The notes: generated from the sequence alone by a model not told the origin. A stretch of 64,000 nucleotides of DNA from Nocardioides panacisoli (GCF_019448235.1 NZ_CP080409.1:868001-932000); one strand, 5' to 3'. Positions 36,436 through 45,527 are shown, counted from the stretch's first letter. Made by a program: numbers and translations.

Positions 36436-36536
36436 ATCTTTGTGAGCAAGGTTCGTCCACTAGCGTGTTGCGCGGATCACGTCGCGGGTCACGGCCGTGG
36501 CGACCGTCGCCGGACGGAGACGACGAAGGGAACGCG

Positions 36537-37580
36537 ATGAAGCTCGGCCTGCAACTGGGGTACTGGGGTGCACAGCCGCCGGAAGGTGTCGGGGAACTGG
36601 TCGCGGCCGCCGAGGAGGCCGGCTTCGACGCCCTCTTCACTGCCGAGGCCTGGGGGAGTGACGCCTTCTCGCCGCTGGCCTGGTGGGGGCGCGAGACGTC
36701 CCGGATGCGGCTCGGCACCTCGATCGTGCAGATGTCGGGGCGCAGTCCCGCGTCGATCGCGATGCACGTGCTGACGCTGGACCACCTCAGTGGTGGACGG
36801 GTCGTCCTGGGCATGGGCGTGAGTGGTCCGCAGGTGGTCGAGGGGTGGTACGGACAGCCCTTCGCCAAGCCGCTGGCCCGCACCCGCGAGGTCGTGTCCA
36901 TCGTGCGCCAGGTGCTCGCCCGCGAGGCGCCGGTGACCAACGACGGGCCGCACTACCCCCTGCCGTTCCACGGCGAGGGGGCCGTGGGCCTGGGCAAGCC
37001 GCTGAAGCCGATCGTGCACCCGTTGCGGGCCGACGTCCCGATCTGGCTCGGTGCGGAGGGACCCAAGAACGTCGCCCAGACCGCCGAGATCGCCGACGGC
37101 TGGATCCCGATCTTCTACACGCCCAAGAGTGCGGGCATGTACCAGCCGTGGCTCGACGAGGGCTTCGCCCGGCCGGGTGCCCGGCGTACGCGCGACGACT
37201 TCGAGATCGCCGCCACCTGCCACCTGCAGGTGGTCGCCGACGAGGAGGAGAAGCGTGCCGTCACCGACGGCATGAAGCCCTACGTCTCGCTCTACATGGG
37301 CGGCATGGGCGCCAAGGAGCAGAACTTCCACAAGCAGGTCTTCGAACGCATGGGGTACGCCGAGCTGGCCGACCGGGTGCAGCAGCTCTACCTCGACGGC
37401 CACAAGGAGGAGGCCACCGCGCTGATCCCCGACGAGCTCGTGCACGACCTCCACATCATCGGCACCGAGGGCGAGGTCAAGGAGAAGGTCGCGCAGTGGG
37501 AGGAGACCGGTGTCACGACGCTGCTGCTGAGCTGCCGCAGCGTCGCCGAGGTGCGTCAGGTGGCGGCGCTGCTCGCCTGA
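36537..37580 (+). CDS. LLM-class F420-dependent oxidoreductase, Rv3520c-like
   Basis: This is a luciferase-like TIM-barrel enzyme of 347 aa (MKLGLQLGYWGAQPPEGVGE). VWLGAEG-type segment IWLGAEGPKNVAQTAEIADGW and LDHLSGGRVVLGMGVSGPQV are typical of F420-using members. It is the positional equivalent of Rv3520c in the KstR regulon, whose substrate is not known to me. The Shine-Dalgarno GAAGGGA precedes ATG 36537 by 6 nt after a leader of about 90 nt. Confidence 0.82.
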   Translation: MKLGLQLGYWGAQPPEGVGELVAAAEEAGFDALFTAEAWGSDAFSPLAWWGRETSRMRLGTSIVQMSGRSPASIAMHVLTLDHLSGGRVVLGMGVSGPQVVEGWYGQPFAKPLARTREVVSIVRQVLAREAPVTNDGPHYPLPFHGEGAVGLGKPLKPIVHPLRADVPIWLGAEGPKNVAQTAEIADGWIPIFYTPKSAGMYQPWLDEGFARPGARRTRDDFEIAATCHLQVVADEEEKRAVTDGMKPYVSLYMGGMGAKEQNFHKQVFERMGYAELADRVQQLYLDGHKEEATALIPDELVHDLHIIGTEGEVKEKVAQWEETGVTTLLLSCRSVAEVRQVAALLA

Positions 37581-37644
37581 GCCCGTCCCTGTGCGGTGAG
37601 CACTGGTGGTCGGCCGTCGGTGCCGGCGCGTAGCGTGCGGTGGC

Positions 37645-38031
37645 ATGAGGCGGACACCTCACGAGAACGTCGCCACGGTCCTGGTGGAGCCGGGGACGCT
37701 CGCTGACCTCGAGCTGGCGTTGATGGAGCTCGACCTGCGGGTGTGGCCGATCCGCAGTGCGCCCAACGTGGTCGACGGGCCCCGCACGGCGTTCCAGGTG
37801 CGGCGCCGGCTCGTGATGGCCCAGCGCGGCGCGTGGGACCTCGCGGAGGACTGGGTGCCGGTCTGGGTCACCTTCGGCGACAGTTGGCGCGAGGGTGCCG
37901 AGCCGCTGCCGTGGCGGGCGCACGACGCGCTGTGGTCGGCACTGGCGGCGTACGCCGACCACGTGCGCTTCCACCGCCGGCTCGGTGGGGTCCGGCCCCT
38001 GCTGCGCGTCCCACTGGAGGCCGACCACTGA
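37645..38031 (+). CDS. hypothetical protein
   Basis: No family is recognised in this 128-aa protein. It has a basic start (MRRTPHENVATVLVEPGTLA), a central VRRRLVMAQRGAWDLAEDWV and a basic C-terminus, and no membrane segment or Cys. TAGCGT (37631-37636) lies 8 nt before ATG 37645, a leaderless promoter of the type used by real genes here, and GC-frame codon usage is coherent. It sits alone between the F420 oxidoreductase and the KstR-controlled ligase. Confidence 0.6.
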   Translation: MRRTPHENVATVLVEPGTLADLELALMELDLRVWPIRSAPNVVDGPRTAFQVRRRLVMAQRGAWDLAEDWVPVWVTFGDSWREGAEPLPWRAHDALWSALAAYADHVRFHRRLGGVRPLLRVPLEADH

Positions 38032-38064
38032 CGGTCTCGGCCGTTGAGCCGCCTTGCTAGGAAC

Positions 38065-38078
38065 TAGAACGCGTTCTA
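38065..38078. promoter_or_regulatory. KstR-type operator of the 38-kb acyl-CoA ligase
   Basis: TAGAACGCGTTCTA is a perfect palindrome and fits TnnAACnnGTTnnA. A -10-like TATGTT (38077-38082) overlaps its end. A 45-bp tandem repeat follows and forms most of the leader. Confidence 0.87.
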
Positions 38079-38168
38079 TGTTTCGACTAGCCCGTTCGTT
38101 CCTCACGGGCAGCTCAACAACCGTGTTTCGACTAGCCCGTTCGTTCCTCACGGGCAGCTCAACAACCC
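38079..38168. repeat. two tandem 45-bp repeats with a hairpin in the ligase leader
   Basis: Two 45-bp units (38079-38123, 38124-38168) differ only at the last base. Each starts TGTTTCGACTAGCCC, contains the stem GCCCGT...ACGGGC with a 9-nt loop, and ends CTCAACAACC. The type resembles intergenic actinobacterial repeats. Both copies would be transcribed in the 5' leader. Confidence 0.9.
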
Positions 38169-38179
38169 GGAAGGCCACC

Positions 38180-39778
38180 ATGGACCAGACCCTGCGCCTC
38201 GGCACGCACAACGGACACCTCATGGTCGCCGCCCTGAAGCGGCACCGCGAACGGCCGATCATCCACCTCGGCGACGTGACCCTCACCGGTGGCGAGGTCG
38301 CCGCGCGGATCAGTCAGTACGTCCAGGCGTTCGAGTCCCTCGGCGCCGGCACGGACGCCGCCGCTGCGCTGCTCGCGCCCAACCGCCCCGAGGTCCTCTT
38401 CATCCTCGGCGCCGGGCAGACGCAGGGATTCCAGCGGACCTCGCTGCACCCGCTGGGGTCGGCCGACGATCACGCCTACGTGATCAACGACGCCGGCATC
38501 ACCACCCTGGTGGTGGACCCGGTGTTCACCGAGCGGGCGGTCGAGCTGCGGGAGAAGTGCCCCGACCTGAAGCAGGTGCTGACGATCGGGCCGGTCCCCG
38601 AGGCGCTGGCCGACGCGGGCACCGACCTGATCGAGGTCGCCGCCGGGTTCGAGCCGCAGCCGCTCGCGGCCCGACTGCTGCCGCCGGACCACGTCGTCTC
38701 GATCACCTACACCGGCGGGACCACCGGCCAGCCCAAGGGCGTGATCGGCACGGCGCAGGCCATGAACACCATGACCCAGGTGCAGTTGGCCGAGTGGGAG
38801 TGGCCCGAGTCGCCGCGGTTCCTGATGTGCACGCCGCTGTCCCACGCGGGCGCCGCCTTCTTCGTGCCCGTGGTCATCAAGGGCGGCACGCTGTTCGTCA
38901 CCGCGAAGTTCGATCCCGCCGAGGTGCTGGCCACCATCGAGCGCGAGCGCATCACCTCGCTCATGGTGGTGCCGACGATGCTCTACGCCCTGATGGACCA
39001 CCCCGACAGCCGCACGCGCGACCTGTCCTCGCTCGAGACCGTCTACTACGGCGCCTCGGCGATCAACCCGGTGCGACTGAAGGAGGCGATCGAGCGGTTC
39101 GGCCCGATCTTCGCCCAGTACTACGGCCAGTCCGAGGCGCCGATGGTCATCACCTACTTCCCCAAGGGGGACCACGTGGACGCCGACGGCCGCCCGATGG
39201 AGTCGCGGCTGACCTCGTGCGGCCGGCCGGCGGCGTTCGTCCGGACCGCCCTGCTGGGCGAGGACGGTGAGCCGGTGGCGCCGGGGGAGCCCGGCGAGAT
39301 CTGTGTCGCCGGGCCGCTGCTCGCCGGTGGCTACTGGAAGAAGCCCGAGGAGACCGCGGACACGTTCCGTGCGGACTGGATGCACACCGGCGACGTCGCG
39401 CGGGAGGACGAGGACGGCTTCTGGTACATCGTCGACCGGACCAAGGACATGATCGTCACCGGCGGCTTCAACGTCTTCCCCCGCGAGGTCGAGGACGTCG
39501 TCGCAGAGCATCCGGCAGTCGCCCAGGTCGGCGTGATCGGTACGCCGCACGAGAAGTTCGGTGAGGCGGTCACGGCGATCGTCGTCGCGCGGGAGGGGCA
39601 CGACCTCACCGACGAGGTCGTGGCCGAGATCCAGCAGATGGTCAAGGACCGCAAGGGTGCCGTCCAGGCGCCCAAGCAGGTGATCGCTGCCGACAGCCTG
39701 CCGCTCACCGCCCTGGGCAAGCCGGACAAGAAGGCGTTGCGCGCGCGGTACTGGGACGGTGAGCGCTCGGTCGGCTGA
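38180..39778 (+). CDS. AMP-forming acyl-CoA ligase, KstR-controlled
   Basis: This acyl-CoA synthetase of 532 aa has ITYTGGTTGQPKGVIGT (P-loop), QYYGQSEAPMVITYF, MHTGDVAREDEDGFWYIVDR and the terminal lysine in LTALGKPDKKALR. It resembles FadD8-like ligases but I cannot fix the substrate; with FadD3, FadD17 and FadD19 also present, it may activate another sterol acid or fatty acid. I chose ATG 38180 (GGCCACCATGG context, no strong Shine-Dalgarno). An in-frame start 126 nt upstream would translate the tandem repeats and is less likely. Confidence 0.82.
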   Translation: MDQTLRLGTHNGHLMVAALKRHRERPIIHLGDVTLTGGEVAARISQYVQAFESLGAGTDAAAALLAPNRPEVLFILGAGQTQGFQRTSLHPLGSADDHAYVINDAGITTLVVDPVFTERAVELREKCPDLKQVLTIGPVPEALADAGTDLIEVAAGFEPQPLAARLLPPDHVVSITYTGGTTGQPKGVIGTAQAMNTMTQVQLAEWEWPESPRFLMCTPLSHAGAAFFVPVVIKGGTLFVTAKFDPAEVLATIERERITSLMVVPTMLYALMDHPDSRTRDLSSLETVYYGASAINPVRLKEAIERFGPIFAQYYGQSEAPMVITYFPKGDHVDADGRPMESRLTSCGRPAAFVRTALLGEDGEPVAPGEPGEICVAGPLLAGGYWKKPEETADTFRADWMHTGDVAREDEDGFWYIVDRTKDMIVTGGFNVFPREVEDVVAEHPAVAQVGVIGTPHEKFGEAVTAIVVAREGHDLTDEVVAEIQQMVKDRKGAVQAPKQVIAADSLPLTALGKPDKKALRARYWDGERSVG

Positions 39779-39817
39779 AGCGCCGACGTCGCGGGCGTGG
39801 CCGGGTCACAATGACCC

Positions 39818-40378
39818 ATGCGGTGGCGCAACGGTGAGCACGGCTACGGCGCGGTGACCAAGGCGCTCCACTGGGGCACCGTGGCACTCCTCGTGGCCCA
39901 GTTCGCGGTCGGCTACGCGATGGATGCCGACGACGGCGGTCGGGGGCGCGGCCGGGGCCGCGGGCGCGGGGAGGAGTCCGGCCGTGGTCGGGGACGGGGT
40001 GGCGACGAGGCGTCGTACGACCTCCTCGACGCGCCGTTCGGGCTGGTCGAGCTCCATCTCGCGCTCGCGGGCGCCATCCTCGTCGTCGCGCTGGCACGGG
40101 TGGTCTGGCGCCGCGCCACCCCGCTGCCGCCGTGGTCACCTCGGCTGGGGGAGCGGGACCGGCGCCTGCTCGGTGCGGTCGAGCGAGCGCTGCTCGTCCT
40201 GTTGTTCGTCATCCCGGCGACCGGCGTCGCACTCGTGCTGGGTGGGGACGACCTGCTGTGGCTGCACGTCGGCGCGCACGTGGCCTTCTTCCTCGCCCTC
40301 GCGGTCCACGTCGGCCTCGTCGTACGCCGCCGCGTGACCGGACGAATGCTGCCCGGCGCCCCGCTCAGCGGCCGGTGA
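39818..40378 (+). CDS. cytochrome b561-family membrane protein with RG-rich loop
   Basis: This protein of 186 aa has four hydrophobic helices of the b561 diheme fold. Candidate heme ligands are His18 (ALHWGTV), the His in VELHLALAG, and the two in [19 protein letters not shown]. Between helices 1 and 2 lies an Arg-Gly stretch ([20 protein letters not shown]) absent from ordinary members. It would pass electrons between quinones and other carriers. Its 3' end overlaps echA19 by 14 nt (convergent). Confidence 0.82.
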   Translation: MRWRNGEHGYGAVTKALHWGTVALLVAQFAVGYAMDADDGGRGRGRGRGRGEESGRGRGRGGDEASYDLLDAPFGLVELHLALAGAILVVALARVVWRRATPLPPWSPRLGERDRRLLGAVERALLVLLFVIPATGVALVLGGDDLLWLHVGAHVAFFLALAVHVGLVVRRRVTGRMLPGAPLSGR

Positions 40379-41183
40379 ACACCGGCTGTCGCTTCTCCAC
40401 GAAGGCCCGGGGACCCTCCTTGGCGTCCTCGGAGGCGAAGACGGCCGCGCCGACGCGGGCGTCGTCGGCCCAGCAGTCGTCCTCGTGCCTGCCCTCGGAG
40501 TCGCGGATGGTCCGCAGGATCGCCTGGACGGCGAGCGGGCCGTTGGCAGCGATCGTGGCCGCGATGTCGCGGGCCTTCGCCAGCGCCTCGCCGTCGGGCA
40601 CGACGTGACCGATGAGGCCGAGTTCCCTGGCCTCGGGAGCCTTCACGTGGCGGCCGGTGAGGAGGATGTCGGCCGCGACGGTGTAGGGGATCTGGCGCGG
40701 AAGTCGCACGGCCGAGCCGCCCATCGGGTAGAGGCTCCAGCGGGCCTCGGAGACGCCGAACTTCGCCGACTCCCCGGCGACGCGGATGTCGGTGCCCTGC
40801 AGGATCTCGGTGCCGCCGGCGATGGCCGGCCCCTCGACCGCCGCGATGAGCGGCTTGGTGAGCCGGAACCCCTTCAGCAGCCCCTTGATCACCGACGGGT
40901 CGTACTCGCCGGACTCGAAGCTCTCCGAGGGCGCCTTGCGCGACATCGACTTCAGGTCGGCGCCGGCGCAGAAGGCGCCGCCCGCACCGGTGAGGATGCA
41001 CACGCGGATCTCGGGATCCGTGTTCACCCGGTCCCAGGCGTCCTCCATGGTGGCCAGCATCTCGCCGGACAGGGCGTTCTTCACCTCGGGACGGTTCATC
41101 GTGACGATCAGCGTGTGGCCGTCCTGCTCCACCAGGCAGTGGGGCGCGGTCGCGGTGTCGGCGGACTGGTCGGGGGTCGTCAT
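40365..41183 (-). CDS. echA19: enoyl-CoA hydratase EchA19
   Basis: This is a crotonase of 272 aa. [13 protein letters not shown] (oxyanion hole), [19 protein letters not shown] and [10 protein letters not shown] mark the active site. Its location divergent from fadD19 matches Rv3516/EchA19, which hydrates cholesterol side-chain enoyl-CoAs in M. tuberculosis. ATG 41183 lies 7 nt after TAGGGT, a leaderless start, which rules against a GTG three codons upstream. A KstR operator serves both genes. Confidence 0.9.
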   Translation of the reverse strand: MTTPDQSADTATAPHCLVEQDGHTLIVTMNRPEVKNALSGEMLATMEDAWDRVNTDPEIRVCILTGAGGAFCAGADLKSMSRKAPSESFESGEYDPSVIKGLLKGFRLTKPLIAAVEGPAIAGGTEILQGTDIRVAGESAKFGVSEARWSLYPMGGSAVRLPRQIPYTVAADILLTGRHVKAPEARELGLIGHVVPDGEALAKARDIAATIAANGPLAVQAILRTIRDSEGRHEDDCWADDARVGAAVFASEDAKEGPRAFVEKRQPVFTGR

Positions 41184-41205
41184 ACGAACCACCCTAGCGA
41201 GAAAG

Positions 41206-41219
41206 TGAAACGTGTTCTA
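41206..41219. promoter_or_regulatory. KstR-type operator between echA19 and fadD19
   Basis: TGAAACGTGTTCTA fits TnnAACnnGTTnnA. The rightward -10 TAGTCT (41218-41223) overlaps its end and is 6 nt before the fadD19 start; the leftward -10 is TAGGGT. Confidence 0.88.
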
Positions 41220-41229
41220 GTCTCGTCCC

Positions 41230-42879
41230 GTGGCACTCAACATCGCTGATCTCTTCGAGCACGCCGTCGACGCCAACCCGGACAACCGGGCCCTGTTGGT
41301 GAGCGGGCGCTACGTCTCCTACGGCGAGCTGGAGGCCTGGTCCAACCAGCTGGCCCACCACTTCGCCGCGCAGGGGATCGGCGTGGGCGACCACGTCGGT
41401 CTCTACGCCAAGAACAGCATCGAACACGTGGTCGCGCTGCTGGCGATCCTCAAGGTCCGTGCGGTCGCGATCAACGTCAACTTCCGCTACGTCGCAGGCG
41501 AGCTGGACTACCTCTTCGACAACGCGGACCTGGTCGGGCTGGTCCACGACAGTGCCTACGCCGACCTCGTGGCCGAGGTCGCCCCCAAGCACGAGCGGCT
41601 GTCGACCTTCGTCGTCCTGCCCGACCCGCTCGAGCCCGACGCCGCCCTCGACCCCGCCGTGCTCGCGCAGTACGGCGGCGTGCTGCTCGCCGACGCGATG
41701 GCGGCCCAGGGCACCGAACGCGACTTCGGGGACCGCAGTGCCGACGACATCCACATCATCTACACCGGCGGCACGACCGGGTTCCCCAAGGGCGTGATGT
41801 GGCGCCACGAGGACTTCTGGCGCGTGCTCGGCGGCGGCATCGACTTCATGACCGGCGAGCCGCTGAGCGAGTACGACCAGTCCGAACAGGCGAAGCAGGA
41901 GGGGCGGATGGTCACCTTCCCGCTCAGCCCGCTGATGCACGGCGGCGCCCAGGCGTCGCTGCTGATGCACCTCTTCGCCGGCCACCTCACGATCCTCGAG
42001 CCCCGCTTCGACGCGGTCCGGACGTGGGAGCTCGTCGACGAGCAGCAGGCGCAGATGATGTTCATGACCGGCGACGCGATGGCGCGTCCACTGATCGAGG
42101 CCTACGAGGCGGGTGACTTCAGCGGCCAGAGCCTGTTCGCGATCGCCAGCAGCGCCGCCGTCTTCAGCCCGTCACTGAAGCAGCGGTGGATGGAGCGGTT
42201 CCCCAACGCGATCTTCACCGATTCCGTCGGCTCCACCGAGACCGGCTTCCAGGGCACCGGCCTGCAGGACAAGAACGACCTCAGCACCGACGGTCCCGTC
42301 ATCTCCATCGGGCCCGCGACCGTGATCATCGGCGACGACGGCCGCGTGCTGGACCCGGCGACCGACGTCGGCCAGGTGGGACGCACCGCGCGGGGCGGCA
42401 ACGTGCCCGTCGGCTACTACAAGGATCCCGAGAAGTCGGCGAAGACCTTCGTCGAGATCGACGGGACCCGTTACTCCATCCCCGGGGACTACGCGCGGAT
42501 CGAGACCGACAACCGCATCACGCTGCTCGGCCGTGGGTCGAACTGCGTCAACACCGGCGGCGAGAAGGTCTACCCCGAGGAGGTGGAGATGGCGATCAAG
42601 TCCCACCCCGACGTGTACGACGTCCTCGTCGTCGGGCTGCCCGACGAGAAGTGGGGCCAGGCCGTCACTGCCGTGGTGCAGCCGGCCGAGGGGTGCACCG
42701 TGGAGCTCGAGGCCCTGCGGACCTACCTGCGCAACCACCTCTCGGGCTACAAGCTGCCCCGGGCGCTGACGCTGGTCGAGGAGATCCCCCGCAACGCCAC
42801 CGGCAAGGCGCAGTACCCCCGGGCCAAGGAGCTGGCCCTGGCCGACCGTGACCAGAAGACCGAGAAGGCAGGAGCCTGA
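41230..42879 (+). CDS. fadD19: steroid-24/26-oyl-CoA ligase FadD19
   Basis: This AMP-forming ligase of 549 aa equals M. tuberculosis FadD19 (548) in length and in pairing with echA19. IIYTGGTTGFPKGVMWRHED, DSVGSTETGFQG and RNATGKAQYPRAKEL are the ATP, adenylate and catalytic Lys regions. FadD19 activates C26/C24 side-chain carboxylates and is needed for C24-branched sterols in rhodococci. GTG 41230 is leaderless by the -10 position. The next gene starts on its stop codon (TGATG). Confidence 0.92.
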   Translation: MALNIADLFEHAVDANPDNRALLVSGRYVSYGELEAWSNQLAHHFAAQGIGVGDHVGLYAKNSIEHVVALLAILKVRAVAINVNFRYVAGELDYLFDNADLVGLVHDSAYADLVAEVAPKHERLSTFVVLPDPLEPDAALDPAVLAQYGGVLLADAMAAQGTERDFGDRSADDIHIIYTGGTTGFPKGVMWRHEDFWRVLGGGIDFMTGEPLSEYDQSEQAKQEGRMVTFPLSPLMHGGAQASLLMHLFAGHLTILEPRFDAVRTWELVDEQQAQMMFMTGDAMARPLIEAYEAGDFSGQSLFAIASSAAVFSPSLKQRWMERFPNAIFTDSVGSTETGFQGTGLQDKNDLSTDGPVISIGPATVIIGDDGRVLDPATDVGQVGRTARGGNVPVGYYKDPEKSAKTFVEIDGTRYSIPGDYARIETDNRITLLGRGSNCVNTGGEKVYPEEVEMAIKSHPDVYDVLVVGLPDEKWGQAVTAVVQPAEGCTVELEALRTYLRNHLSGYKLPRALTLVEEIPRNATGKAQYPRAKELALADRDQKTEKAGA

Positions 42880-43985
42880 TGCGTACCCCCCTGTGCGATG
42901 CGTTCGGCATCGACCACCCCATCTTCGCGTTCACCCCCTCCGAGCACGTCGCGGCGGAGGTCTCGCGCGCGGGCGGTCTCGGCGTGCTCGGCTGCGTGCG
43001 CTTCAACGACACCGAGGAGCTCGAGCAGACCCTCACCTGGATGGACGAGAACACCGACGGCAAGCCGTACGGCGTCGACGTGGTCATGCCGATGAAGGTC
43101 CCCGACGAGGTCAAGGACATGGACCTGTCGACGATGATCCCGGAGGAGCACGTCACCTTCGTCGAGCAGACACTGCAGAAGCTCGGCATCCCGCCCCTGC
43201 CGGAGGGCGAGGGACGTGAGGGAGTACTGGGGTGGCTGCACTCGGTCGCGCGCTCCCACGTCGACGTCGCGCTCCAGCACCGCCCCGTCCTCATCGCCAA
43301 CGCGCTGGGCTCACCGCCGGTCGACGTCATCGAACAGGCCCACGCCCACGGGGTGAAGGTGGCAGCGCTCGCCGGTGCCTCCAAGCACGCGTTGAGCCAC
43401 GTCGCCAACGGCGTCGACATCATCATCGCCCAGGGCTACGAGGCCGGTGGCCACACCGGTGAGGTCGCCAGCATGGTGCTCCAGCCCGACATCGTCGACG
43501 CCGTCGGTCCGGACGTGCCGGTCCTCGGGGCCGGCGGCATCGGGTCGGGCCGCCAGATCGCCGCCTCCCTCGCGCTGGGCTCCCAGGGCGTGTGGACCGG
43601 CTCCATCTGGCTCTCCACCACCGAGTACCAGCAGCTCAACAGCCACGCCGGGTGGACGGAGGCGTTCACCAGTGCCACGTCGAGCGACACCCGACGCACG
43701 CGGATCTACACCGGCAAGCCGGCCCGGCTGCTGAAGACGAAGTGGACCGACGCCTGGGACGAGGCCGATGCCCCCGACGCCCTGCCGATGCCGTTGCAGA
43801 ACCTCCTCGTCGCCGACGCCCACAACCGGATCAACGCCGCGGGCGATCCCGAGGTGGTGTCCATGCCGGTCGGTCAGGTCGTCGGGCGGATGAACGAGGT
43901 GAAGCCCGTCCGCCAGGTCATGGCCGAGCTGATCGCCGACTTCGAGGAGACCGTCAAGCGTCTGGACGGGGTCGCGGGACTCTGA
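42879..43985 (+). CDS. nitronate monooxygenase-family flavoprotein, IpdC paralogue
   Basis: This is an FMN TIM-barrel protein of 368 aa (MRTPLCDAFGIDHPIFAF). IIAQGYEAGGHTGEVASMV is the flavin-phosphate loop and VPVLGAGGIGSGRQIAAS follows. It is translationally coupled to fadD19 (TGATG) and thus under KstR. It is distinct from IpdC at 19396. Its function is unknown: true nitronate oxidation seems unlikely in this context, and an enoyl- or ketoacyl-CoA redox step on the side chain is possible. Confidence 0.8.
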   Translation: MRTPLCDAFGIDHPIFAFTPSEHVAAEVSRAGGLGVLGCVRFNDTEELEQTLTWMDENTDGKPYGVDVVMPMKVPDEVKDMDLSTMIPEEHVTFVEQTLQKLGIPPLPEGEGREGVLGWLHSVARSHVDVALQHRPVLIANALGSPPVDVIEQAHAHGVKVAALAGASKHALSHVANGVDIIIAQGYEAGGHTGEVASMVLQPDIVDAVGPDVPVLGAGGIGSGRQIAASLALGSQGVWTGSIWLSTTEYQQLNSHAGWTEAFTSATSSDTRRTRIYTGKPARLLKTKWTDAWDEADAPDALPMPLQNLLVADAHNRINAAGDPEVVSMPVGQVVGRMNEVKPVRQVMAELIADFEETVKRLDGVAGL

Positions 43986-43997
43986 GATCGTCGAGCC

Positions 43998-45512
43998 GTG
44001 CTCCCGACCGCGCGTGATCGCGCTGCCCGAACGTCCACGCGTCGTCGCGCGACCTGGCGACACCTCACTGTCGCGCTCGTCGCTGCGGGGGCCGTCGGCT
44101 CCGCGGCGTACGCCGCCGCCGGCGACCCGCCGCCACCCCCGGAGGCGACTCCCGCGGCGGACTGCGGCCCCGGTTCCCGTCCCGAGACCTCGATCCAGGG
44201 GCGCGTGCCGAAGGCCGACTACGCCTCGGGGCGCGCTGCTCGGGGCTACACCTGCAACACCGAGCAGACCGCGCAACAGGGCTCCTCCGGTGGCTTCAAG
44301 ACCCTGCGCTACACCGACCAGCAGGGCAACACCTGCGCCTACTACGACTCCACGCTCCTGGTGCCCCGCGACGTCGTGAGCAACCTGCTCCGCGGCGACG
44401 GGCTGGGGGTGGTCGTGCTGGACATGAACGACCCGGCCGCGCCGCGTCGTACGGCCAACCTGACGACGCCGGCGATGCTGAGCCCGCACGAGTCGCTGCT
44501 GCTCAACGAGGAGCGGGGACTCCTCGTGGCGGTGATGGGCACGCTCGCCACCGCGCCCGGCGTCCTCGACGTCTACGACATCAGCGGGGACTGCCGGAAG
44601 CCACGCCTGATGTCCACCACCCTCTCGGCGCGGTTCGGCCACGAGAGCGGACTGTCGCCCGACGGGCGCACCTTCTGGTCCGCGGGCGCCGCGAGCACCA
44701 CGATGACCGCGGTCGACCTCACCGACCCCCGTCGCCCGCGGACCCTCCTCGACCACAACGGCGTCGTCCACCACGGGCTGCGGTTCTCCGACGACGGCCG
44801 GACGATGTACGTCGCCAACATCGGCTCGCCCAACGGCACCGACGTCCTGGCCGACCCCGGGCTGCGCATCTACGACGTCTCCGAGGTCCACGACCGCGAG
44901 CCCGACCCCGAGATCCACCTGCTCTCCGAGCTGACCTGGCCCGAGGCGTCCATCCCGCAGAGTGCCGAGCCCTTCACCTCCGGCGGTCGGCAGTACGTCC
45001 TCGAGGTCGACGAGTTCAGCGACCTCTTCGGCGACGGTCGTCGATTCTTCGCCCGCAACGCCCCGGTGGGAGCGGCGCGCATCATCGACGTCGAGGACCC
45101 CCGGCGTCCCGAGGTCGTCTCCCACCTCAGGCTGTCGGTGCACCAACCCGAGCACCGCACCGACGCGCAGTTCGCGGACCCCGGTGCGACGTTCCCGGCC
45201 CAGGGGTACGCCGCGCACTACTGCTCGCTGCCGACGCGGGACGAGCCGCGGATCGCGGGCTGCTCGATGATCCTCTCCGGACTGCGGCTCTTCGACATCA
45301 GCGACGTCGAGAACCCCCGCGAGGTCGGCTACTTCAACCAGCCCAGCGTGGCGCGTGACAAGCCGTTCGTGCTGCTCCCGCCGGCGGTCGGTGGTTACGC
45401 GATGTCGCGGCCGGCGTGGGACGCCGACAACGACGCCGTCTGGTACACCGACGTCAACAGCGGGTTCTACAACGTCCGCCTCACCGGCGCGGCCGCCGAG
45501 CTGCTCCCGTGA
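43998..45512 (+). CDS. secreted LVIVD-repeat beta-propeller protein
   Basis: This protein of 504 aa has an N-terminal basic region and signal/anchor segment (LTVALVAAGAVGSAAYAAAG) followed by a Pro-rich linker (PPPPPEATPAADC). The body has LVIVD-type strands: VVVLDMNDPAAPRRTANL, LDVYDISGDCRKP, MTAVDLTDPRRPRTL, LRLFDISDVENPREVGYF. Several Cys could form disulfides outside the cell. It lies 12 nt after the NMO gene in the same direction, so it may share the KstR transcript. Its function is unknown. Confidence 0.75.
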   Translation: MLPTARDRAARTSTRRRATWRHLTVALVAAGAVGSAAYAAAGDPPPPPEATPAADCGPGSRPETSIQGRVPKADYASGRAARGYTCNTEQTAQQGSSGGFKTLRYTDQQGNTCAYYDSTLLVPRDVVSNLLRGDGLGVVVLDMNDPAAPRRTANLTTPAMLSPHESLLLNEERGLLVAVMGTLATAPGVLDVYDISGDCRKPRLMSTTLSARFGHESGLSPDGRTFWSAGAASTTMTAVDLTDPRRPRTLLDHNGVVHHGLRFSDDGRTMYVANIGSPNGTDVLADPGLRIYDVSEVHDREPDPEIHLLSELTWPEASIPQSAEPFTSGGRQYVLEVDEFSDLFGDGRRFFARNAPVGAARIIDVEDPRRPEVVSHLRLSVHQPEHRTDAQFADPGATFPAQGYAAHYCSLPTRDEPRIAGCSMILSGLRLFDISDVENPREVGYFNQPSVARDKPFVLLPPAVGGYAMSRPAWDADNDAVWYTDVNSGFYNVRLTGAAAELLP

Positions 45513-45527
45513 GCGCGCGACGCTGCG

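Noticed and set aside
38054..38179. Upstream in-frame start for the 38-kb ligase that would translate the 45-bp repeats
   Set aside because: It would start upstream of the KstR operator and promoter and encode repeat-derived residues not seen in the enzyme family.
43311..45218. 635-codon minus frame opposite the NMO and LVIVD genes
   Set aside because: It has no domains, and both opposite-strand genes have clear family signatures.
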